Part shown: one piece after another, positions 1 to 4,214 of the stretch
Layout of the letters: the number at the start of each line of letters is the position of its first letter
Position numbering within the stretch: the stretch's first letter is position 1
Origin: an uncultured Clostridia bacterium
GTDB taxonomy: Bacteria > Bacillota > Clostridia > Christensenellales > CALWSW01
NCBI GenBank assembly: GCA_937874755.1
Contig: CALNBC010000318.1
Span: forward strand, 1 to 5,949
Reading direction: 5' to 3'
DNA length: 5,949 nt
Translations under genes and position numbers: made by a program
The notes under the pieces: generated by a model
The model's input: the letters and a program-made list of their open reading frames with translations, nothing else
Database searches by the model: none
What the model was told of the DNA's origin: nothing

Positions 1-25
1 TGATATATAATCCGGATTGTACCAA

Positions 26-56
26 AAAAGGGATTGCATAATTTGCAGTCCCTTTT
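26..56 (+). terminator. Rho-independent terminator of an upstream gene outside the window
   Basis: Arms AAAAGGGA-T-TGCA (26-38) and TGCA-G-TCCCTTTT (44-56) pair around the loop TAATT, with one T-G wobble, and the 3' arm ends in a T run. The matching A run on the 5' side means it could also work on the opposite strand. It probably ends a + strand gene left of the window. A ten-base palindrome, AATCCGGATT (9-18), lies just before it. Confidence 0.75.
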
Positions 57-260
57 ATATTTACATTTTTGGTGTGCGCAAGTTGAAACATAGTACTGAT
101 TTTCTTGATTTTTAGACGATTTGGCGCATTCTTCATAAATTTATATTACATATTTATCTGTGAGACCGAATTGTGACCTGAAAGTAGATAATAATAGGTA
201 AATCATTTCTACTTGAAGTATCATTGAAAGTCCAGTTACCCTAAGAAAGGCTGCTCTATC
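57..260 (+). promoter_or_regulatory. Upstream region of the small surface protein gene
   Basis: This non-coding, AT-rich stretch must hold the promoter of the gene at 261. No textbook -35/-10 pair stands out; TTGGCG (121-126) with TATTAC (144-149) at a 17-base spacing is the best I see, and it is weak. Bases 166-192 closely match bases 790-816 upstream of the second surface gene. AAGTAGA (182-188) and TCTACTT (208-214) form an inverted repeat. The RBS AAGAAAGG (243-250) sits 10 bases before ATG, the same arrangement as at the second gene. Confidence 0.5.
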
Positions 261-641
261 ATGAAAACAAAACGTTCGCTTGCCGTCCTTCTCGTTGCGG
301 TGTTTACTGTTGGCTTGCTGTCGCCGGCCGCCCTTGCCACTGTTACTCCACCTGCCCAATCTGAGTATAGTACTCCAAACCTCCCTCCCCAGGTGATAAT
401 CTCCAATCCCGACCAAAAAATAGAAATCCCGCCCGAAGATGTGCCGATAGGTACCCCTGGTGAAACCGAGGATTTTGACGAAAGCGAGCTGGTCATTTTT
501 GAAGATGAGGAAATTCCTATTACTGTTCCCGAAACAGGGGACACAGCTCTCATAACACCATTATTTACCCTCTTAACCCTCGCCGGAGCCGCCTTCGCGC
601 TGACCAGTAAAAAGAGCAGGGAAAAAACGATTAACCATTAA
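261..641 (+). CDS. Small sortase-anchored surface protein (VPETGD sorting signal)
   Basis: This 126-residue precursor has a signal peptide (MKTKR, a hydrophobic stretch about 6-20, likely cleavage after A26 in SPAALA). A short proline-rich and strongly acidic segment follows (about 27-88), then the sorting signal VPETGD (89-94), a hydrophobic helix (about 97-115) and the basic tail KKSR (117-120). By the known sortase mechanism, cleavage between T92 and G93 would link the product to the cell wall. The mature chain would then be only about 66 residues, too small for a usual adhesin domain. Residues PPQVII (42-47) and IPPED (56-60) recur in the larger protein encoded at 939, so this looks like the stalk and anchor of that protein without its ectodomain. 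The start is supported by AAGAAAGG 10 bases upstream. No sortase gene is in the window. The role is unknown: stalk, wall-associated peptide or degenerate paralogue. Confidence 0.85.
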   Translation: MKTKRSLAVLLVAVFTVGLLSPAALATVTPPAQSEYSTPNLPPQVIISNPDQKIEIPPEDVPIGTPGETEDFDESELVIFEDEEIPITVPETGDTALITPLFTLLTLAGAAFALTSKKSREKTINH

Positions 642-662
642 GCCGCATAACCGAACTCAAAT

Positions 663-696
663 GACTGCGAACACTGTGTTCGCAGTCCCTCTTTTG
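663..696 (+). terminator. Hairpin terminator after the small surface protein gene
   Basis: A perfect 11-bp stem, GACTGCGAACA (663-673) with TGTTCGCAGTC (677-687), closes a three-base loop and is followed by CCTCTTTTG. The stem is strong and the T tract moderate. It separates the two surface genes into different transcription units. Confidence 0.7.
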
Positions 697-938
697 TTGC
701 AATACGATGCTCATAAAGCGTCTAAATATGTCTAAATTTAACTGGCAAAATTGTTTTTGGTAATAATTGTATTTACAGGCATTTTGTGACTGAACTGTGA
801 CCGGATAGTAGACAATGGAATTACCTCTAGCAAAGCGTCTTCCTCTACTTAGTACACGGTTAGCAGACAATAAAATTTACCTTAGTAATCCGTCTCTCGC
901 AACGCGCACTGCCTACTTTCAAGAAAGGTTGGATCAAA
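697..938 (+). promoter_or_regulatory. Upstream region of the large surface protein gene, with repeated elements
   Basis: No credible gene lies here. Three repeat signals are visible: GTCTAAAT twice at a 10-base period (720-727, 730-737); TGTGAC twice at an 11-base period (785-790, 796-801); and a segment around GGATAGTAGACAAT (803-816) that recurs 55 bases later as GGTTAGCAGACAAT (858-871). The first copy, 790-816, also matches 166-192 upstream of the other surface gene. A possible promoter is TTAACT (738-743) with TAATAA (761-766) at 17 bases, which is weak. The RBS AAGAAAGG (921-928) lies 10 bases before the ATG at 939. Confidence 0.5.
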
Positions 939-1895
939 ATGAAGATCAGACGTTTGTTTACCATTCTCTTGGTTGCGGTGCTAATTATCGGCGCGATACC
1001 GCTAAGCGCGGCTGCAGCATCAGGAAGCTTAATCTGCGGTCTGGATGAACACACGCATGACGACAGTTGTTATTCCTTGACCTGCACCATCCCGGAGCAC
1101 CCGCAACACAGCGTTATAGGGGGAGGATGCTACACCGAATGCACCCCGAACGGCAACTCTGGGCATTGGGTTTGGATGCCACTTCCCTTTAGTAGCGGGG
1201 TTTGGCTACACTACCTCGGCTCTTGCCAGCGAGTAGGTCAAAAATACTACTTCTTCTCCTGCCCCCTCGATTTGCATACCCACGACCCCGCAAAGCCCGG
1301 TGATTGCTACAGCCTCACCTGCGAACTTGAAGAACATACCCACGTCCCCGGATGCTACGAGTACGATTACCAAGTAAACGTCTATTACATAGACGCTGTC
1401 AGCAGCGCAACCGTTGCCACAGGTGCTCCGATTTTCGGCTCATTCACGGGTGATGAAAGCCCGTATGATGTCCTTGTGCACGCAAATGTACCCGCAGGGT
1501 ACAGGCTTGCGACAGGTGAAACCACACCTAAGATTGCGACCTTTTCCGCAGAGTTCGAGCCTGTTTATATGGCAAGCTTGACGCAAATCGAACCCGATTA
1601 TGGCCTCTTGGGAGAAGTCAACTTCTATGTAACCGCCATCCCCAGAATTCCCCCCCAGGTGATAATCCCCGAACCCAGCCCCGAACCCACACCCGTACCC
1701 ACTCCCGAGCAGGAGATTCCCCCCGAGGAAATTCCTCTCGATGAACCCGAGGAAGAAATAATCGAAGAAGATGAAGTCCCCACCGACGTTCCCGAGACGG
1801 GCGACTCGACCTCCCTGCTGCCCGTCATCGCACTGTTTGCCCTCGCCGGAGCCGCCTTCGTGCTGACCTTTAAGAAGAGCAGGAAGGACGTTTAA
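939..1895 (+). CDS. Sortase-anchored surface protein with Cys/His repeats (VPETGD sorting signal)
   Basis: This 318-residue precursor has a signal peptide (MKIRR, hydrophobic 6-21, probable cleavage near A27). Residues 33-140 are rich in cysteine and histidine, with repeated units beginning and ending in Cys: C33-C44, C49-C64, C108-C123 and C128-C139. Three contain HTH (38-40, 113-115, 133-135) and each ends in CY. Similar C-x-x-E-H-T-H-x-x-x-C-Y units occur in other clostridial and lactobacillar surface proteins; from family knowledge I cannot name a proven function. A beta-rich segment follows (about 141-236, starting YQVNVYYID), faintly like a MucBP domain. Then come a proline/glutamate stalk (238-283), VPETGD (284-289), a helix (about 293-311) and KKSRK. 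The start is fixed by the RBS and signal peptide. Stalk, anchor and N-terminus are paralogous to the protein encoded at 261. A wall-attached adhesin or metal-binding surface protein is an inference. Confidence 0.88.
   Translation: MKIRRLFTILLVAVLIIGAIPLSAAAASGSLICGLDEHTHDDSCYSLTCTIPEHPQHSVIGGGCYTECTPNGNSGHWVWMPLPFSSGVWLHYLGSCQRVGQKYYFFSCPLDLHTHDPAKPGDCYSLTCELEEHTHVPGCYEYDYQVNVYYIDAVSSATVATGAPIFGSFTGDESPYDVLVHANVPAGYRLATGETTPKIATFSAEFEPVYMASLTQIEPDYGLLGEVNFYVTAIPRIPPQVIIPEPSPEPTPVPTPEQEIPPEEIPLDEPEEEIIEEDEVPTDVPETGDSTSLLPVIALFALAGAAFVLTFKKSRKDV
1035..1358 (+). repeat. Coding repeat: four Cys-(EHTH)-Cys-Tyr units in the surface protein
   Basis: Units at residues 33-45, 49-65, 108-124 and 128-140 follow the pattern C, 2-5 residues, H-x(1-2)-H, 3-7 residues, C-Y. 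They are arranged as two pairs joined by SLTC (46-49 and 125-128), with a Trp/Tyr-rich insert between the pairs (66-107). The second unit is the most divergent (EHPQH). Confidence 0.75.
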
Positions 1896-1945
1896 AAGAG
1901 CTCGCAGGATGAACGCAAACCGATTGTAGTGTAACCCAATCGACC

Positions 1946-1980
1946 CAAAAGCGCGAAGGATGCCTTCGCGCTTTTGCTTG
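1946..1980 (+). terminator. Strong terminator after the large surface protein gene
   Basis: A perfect 14-bp stem pairs CAAAAGCGCGAAGG (1946-1959) with CCTTCGCGCTTTTG (1963-1976) around the loop ATG. The T run is inside the 3' arm, and the A run in the 5' arm suggests bidirectional action. A smaller inverted repeat, CGATTG/CAATCG (1921-1926, 1937-1942), lies just upstream. Confidence 0.8.
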
Positions 1981-2179
1981 CTTTGGTGGAGTCCTATCTT
2001 CGCCCCCTCTCTTTAAATACCTGCTTTGAAGTCGCAACGTGCCTTTGCTGCACGTTAACGCGCTGAAAAGACACACAGATACGGGCATTTGTCGCCGTTT
2101 AGGATACCGTGATTATTATCGCGGGGTTTTTTCGCGTGTTTTTTGCGCTCATTTTACAAAGTTATGTTATGCTATTAAC
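1977..2179 (+). other. Intergenic stretch with no recognisable gene
   Basis: I find no convincing reading frame on either strand. It holds a 7-bp hairpin, AACGTGC/GCACGTT (2036-2042, 2050-2056), and a terminator (2107-2132). A short untranslated transcript is possible, but no clear promoter supports one. Confidence 0.4.
2107..2132 (+). terminator. Second, apparently orphan, intrinsic terminator
   Basis: CCGTGAT (2107-2113) pairs with ATCGCGG (2118-2124), with one G-U wobble, around the loop TATT, followed by GG and six T (2127-2132). A second T run follows at about 2139-2144. It lies after the strong terminator at 1946-1976 and before the dhaK promoter, so it is either a backup or the end of an unannotated short RNA. 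Confidence 0.6.
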
Positions 2180-2208
2180 TTGAAATAAATAGTAATATGT
2201 ATTATCAT
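2180..2208 (+). promoter_or_regulatory. Sigma-70/SigA-type promoter for dhaKL
   Basis: TTGAAA (2180-2185) and TATCAT (2203-2208) are separated by exactly 17 bases in AT-rich DNA. Transcription would start near 2215, leaving a leader of about 100 bases before dhaK. Confidence 0.65.
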
Positions 2209-2220
2209 AAAAGAAGCTTA

Positions 2221-2235
2221 AACGGCGTAGCCGTT
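2221..2235 (+). promoter_or_regulatory. Small hairpin at the start of the dhaK leader
   Basis: AACGGC (2221-2226) pairs perfectly with GCCGTT (2230-2235) around the loop GTA, a few bases after the predicted transcription start. It could stabilise the 5' end of the mRNA. It does not resemble a riboswitch class that I can recognise. Confidence 0.4.
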
Positions 2236-2256
2236 GCCCCCAGGGAGAGTGCGGGC

Positions 2257-2319
2257 ATGCTTGTTTTTCTCACCATATCTCAATCATATCTATCAAAAAG
2301 GGAGAGTGTGCAACCATGA
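2257..2319 (+). CDS. Possible 20-residue leader peptide overlapping the dhaK start
   Basis: ATG at 2257 has GGGAG (2243-2247) nine bases upstream and opens a frame reading [20 protein letters not shown], ending at TGA 2317-2319. This stop overlaps the dhaK ATG (2316-2318) in the classical ATGA arrangement used for translational coupling. The bases before both ATGs are similar (GGGAGAGTG in each), so the leader start has an RBS at least as well placed as that of dhaK. There is no run of one amino acid that would suggest classical attenuation. A 20-codon frame can arise by chance, so this is a candidate only. Confidence 0.35.
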   Translation: MLVFLTISQSYLSKRESVQP

Positions 2320-3296
2320 AGAAACTTATCAACAACCCCGAACACGTAGTCGACGAAATGCTCAACGGCATCGCAAAGGCTCATCCTGAATACGTAAAGC
2401 GCCTTGAAGGGTTCGAAATCCTCGTGCGCGCCAACAAGGCGGACAAAGTCGCCCTAGTTTCCGGCGGCGGCTCCGGTCACGAACCCAGCCACGGCGGGCT
2501 TGTCGGCACAGGTATGCTGGACGGAGCGGTGGCGGGCGCTGTGTTTACTTCCCCCACCCCCGACCAGGTTTTTGAAGCCATCAAGGCTGTGGACGCGGGC
2601 AAGGGCGTGCTGCTCGTAATCAAGAACTACACGGGCGACGTTATGAACTTCGAAATGGCCGCCGAAATGGCAGAAGCGGAAGGCATCAAGGTCGACAAGG
2701 TCGTCGTGAACGACGATGTCGCCGTCAAGGACTCCCTCTGGACCGTCGGCCGCCGCGGCGTCGCGGGCACCGTGCTGGTTCACAAGATTGCCGGCGCGTA
2801 CGCCGAAGCGGGCGCAGAGCTTTCCGAAGTCAAGCGCATCGCCGAGAAGGTCATCGCCAACGTGCGCACCATGGGCATGGCCATCGAGCCCTGCACCGTT
2901 CCTGCCGCCGGCAAGCCCGGCTTCGACCTGAAGGACGACGAGATGGAAATGGGCATCGGCATCCACGGCGAGCCCGGCACCTATCGCGCCCCCCTCAAGA
3001 CGGCAAACGAAATCGCAGATGAAATGCTAGGCAAAATTCTCGCCGACCGCGAGTTCAAGGATGTCGCGGTGCTGGTCAACGGCTTCGGCGGCACCCCTGT
3101 GATGGAGCTTTACGTCGTCAACAACCATGTCAACGATGTGCTTGCCTCCAAGGGCATCAAGGTTTACAAGACCATAGTCGGCAACTATATGACCTCCATC
3201 GAGATGCAGGGTTGCTCTATTACCCTCCTCGAGTTGGACGATGAACTCAAGAAGGGCTTGAACGCCAAAGCGGATACCATCGCTTTCCGCTGCTAA
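2316..3296 (+). CDS. dhaK: Dihydroxyacetone kinase, substrate-binding subunit DhaK
   Basis: The 326-residue protein covers the full DhaK family length. DhaK binds dihydroxyacetone covalently through a histidine and presents it to DhaL for phosphorylation to dihydroxyacetone phosphate in the cytoplasm. Key residues are visible. H217 in GIGIHGEPG is the hemiaminal-forming histidine (H218 in E. coli). H55 in [10 protein letters not shown] and D108 in NYTGD match the acid/base residues H56 and D109 of the E. coli enzyme. The ATG follows GGGAG (2300-2304) at 11 bases, which is rather long and makes coupling to the leader frame at 2257 plausible. No in-frame alternative start lies close upstream. 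dhaL follows after 65 bases, so the two form an operon. Multidomain ATP-dependent kinases carry a fused DhaL-like domain, absent here, so this is the split bacterial type. Confidence 0.96.
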   Translation: MKKLINNPEHVVDEMLNGIAKAHPEYVKRLEGFEILVRANKADKVALVSGGGSGHEPSHGGLVGTGMLDGAVAGAVFTSPTPDQVFEAIKAVDAGKGVLLVIKNYTGDVMNFEMAAEMAEAEGIKVDKVVVNDDVAVKDSLWTVGRRGVAGTVLVHKIAGAYAEAGAELSEVKRIAEKVIANVRTMGMAIEPCTVPAAGKPGFDLKDDEMEMGIGIHGEPGTYRAPLKTANEIADEMLGKILADREFKDVAVLVNGFGGTPVMELYVVNNHVNDVLASKGIKVYKTIVGNYMTSIEMQGCSITLLELDDELKKGLNAKADTIAFRC

Positions 3297-3312
3297 TCAA
3301 TAATAAACATCG

Positions 3313-3334
3313 GGGGCGGGCAATTCCCCGCCCC
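3313..3334 (+). promoter_or_regulatory. GC-rich intercistronic hairpin between dhaK and dhaL
   Basis: GGGGCGGG (3313-3320) pairs perfectly with CCCGCCCC (3327-3334) around the loop CAATTC. No T run follows, so it is not a standard terminator. It may protect the 3' end of a processed dhaK mRNA or tune the dhaK:dhaL ratio. Confidence 0.5.
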
Positions 3335-3361
3335 TAATCCATTCTGATAGGAAGTAGCCGC

Positions 3362-3958
3362 ATGATTACTAAAGCAACCGTCATTGCCGTCATTAAGGAC
3401 ATCGCCGCCAGGATAGACAAAGACTGGCAGTATCTCACCGAATTAGATCAGGTCATAGGCGACGGTGACCACGGCATCAACATGCACCGGGGTTTTACCG
3501 CGGTGCTGCAAAAGCTCCCCGAGGATAGGGACATAGGCGCCATACTCAAGTCCGTCGGCATGACTTTGGTCTCCACCGTCGGAGGCGCGGCGGGTCCGCT
3601 TTACGGCACCGCCTTCATGAAGATGGGCGTGAAGCTCGCGGGCAAGGAAGAAATCACCCGGGAAGAACTGCTCGAAGCATTCGACGAGGCAGTCGCCGGA
3701 ATAAAGCAGCGCGGCCACGCTGTGCGCGGCGAAAAGACAATACTCGACGCCCTCGAGCCCGCGTTGGACGTGCTCAAGGCGGGCGGCAGCTGGGACGAAG
3801 CAGTCAAGGCGGCGGAAGACGGCATCGAGTACACCAAGACCATAATCGCCACCAAAGGTCGCGCAAGCTATTTAGGCGAGCGCTCTATAGGTCACCAGGA
3901 TCCCGGTGCGACCAGCGTCACCCTCATGCTCAAGGCTTGCGCAGACGCCGCAAAGTAA
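3362..3958 (+). CDS. dhaL: Dihydroxyacetone kinase, nucleotide-binding subunit DhaL
   Basis: At 198 residues this is a full-length DhaL. DhaL holds ADP/ATP with two magnesium ions and transfers the phosphoryl group to dihydroxyacetone bound on DhaK. In PTS-type systems the ADP stays bound and is recharged by DhaM. The magnesium-binding aspartates are D29, D34 and D36 in DQVIGDGDHG. The nucleotide-binding loops are GGAAGPLYG (74-82) and the segment 166-183, with GRASYLGERS and HQDPGA. The start ATG has AGGAAG (3349-3354) seven bases upstream and matches the usual family N-terminus. It is cotranscribed with dhaK. Two hairpins follow directly, so no further gene belongs to this operon. Whether it is recharged by DhaM or exchanges nucleotide cannot be read from the window. 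Confidence 0.95.
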   Translation: MITKATVIAVIKDIAARIDKDWQYLTELDQVIGDGDHGINMHRGFTAVLQKLPEDRDIGAILKSVGMTLVSTVGGAAGPLYGTAFMKMGVKLAGKEEITREELLEAFDEAVAGIKQRGHAVRGEKTILDALEPALDVLKAGGSWDEAVKAAEDGIEYTKTIIATKGRASYLGERSIGHQDPGATSVTLMLKACADAAK

Positions 3959-3977
3959 TTATTCAATAGATCCAAAA

Positions 3978-4001
3978 CAGCGCCTCCGCCAAGAGGCGCT
4001 G
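3978..4001 (+). terminator. First hairpin after dhaL, without a T run
   Basis: CAGCGCCTC (3978-3986) pairs perfectly with GAGGCGCTG (3993-4001) around CGCCAA. The following bases (CCCGTAAACT) contain no U tract. It is more likely an mRNA-end stabiliser or a pause hairpin than an intrinsic terminator. Confidence 0.5.
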
Positions 4002-4024
4002 CCCGTAAACTCGGTTTATCAAAT

Positions 4025-4058
4025 GGCGAAACGGCATAAAAAGCCGCTTCGCCTTTTT
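4025..4058 (+). terminator. Rho-independent terminator of the dhaKL operon
   Basis: GGCGAAACGGC (4025-4035) pairs with GCCGCTTCGCC (4043-4053), with one A-C mismatch, around ATAAAAA, followed by TTTTT (4054-4058). Stem strength and T tract are typical. Confidence 0.82.
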
Positions 4059-4078
4059 ATTAATCCATGATAAAATTG

Positions 4079-4122
4079 CTTTCATTAGTGAAAGATGGCG
4101 CAAAATGATACCGTATTTTGCG
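4079..4122. promoter_or_regulatory. Two adjacent perfect inverted repeats upstream of the lamin-tail gene
   Basis: CTTTCA-TTAG-TGAAAG (4079-4094) and CGCAAAAT (4099-4106) with ATTTTGCG (4115-4122) lie about 60-100 bases upstream of the -10 at 4180. Neither is followed by a T run on either strand. They could be protein-binding sites; no regulator is known. Confidence 0.35.
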
Positions 4123-4156
4123 AATTTGTGAATTGTTTATAAATAAGCATTTCGAG

Positions 4157-4185
4157 TAGAAAAAGGAATAAGGGAATGGTATAAT
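4157..4185 (+). promoter_or_regulatory. Extended -10 promoter of the lamin-tail gene
   Basis: TATAAT (4180-4185) is a perfect -10, preceded by TG at 4177-4178 (extended -10). TAGAAA (4157-4162) is a 4/6 match to the -35 at a 17-base spacing. Transcription would start near 4192, giving a leader of about 23 bases with GGAGG (4206-4210). Confidence 0.75.
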
Positions 4186-4214
4186 GCAAAAGTCAAATAA
4201 AAAGCGGAGGCTTT

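Noticed and set aside
785..885. CRISPR-like repeat array
   Set aside because: There are only two imperfect copies with a 55-base period, no uniform spacers and no cas genes; it fits duplicated regulatory DNA better.
815..1048. 77-residue + strand frame before and into the large surface gene
   Set aside because: It covers the repeated upstream element and overlaps the signal peptide in another frame; no RBS and no homology signal.
1650..1656. Run of seven C inside the large surface gene as a phase-variation tract
   Set aside because: Seven bases is short for slipped-strand switching, and the run is explained by Pro-Pro codons; the frame is intact.
1870..2088. 72-residue minus-strand frame across the intergenic region
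   Set aside because: It runs through the 14-bp terminator stem and the end of the surface gene, with no RBS or known domain; a chance frame.
2215..2315. Riboswitch in the dhaK leader
   Set aside because: The leader has only one 6-bp hairpin and a weak second pairing (TGCCC/GGGCA); I recognise no conserved aptamer core.
2454..2966. 170-residue open frame on the minus strand within dhaK
   Set aside because: It is opposite a clearly functional dhaK, has low-complexity Gly/Ala/His/Asp composition and no recognisable domain; it follows from the GC-biased third positions of dhaK.
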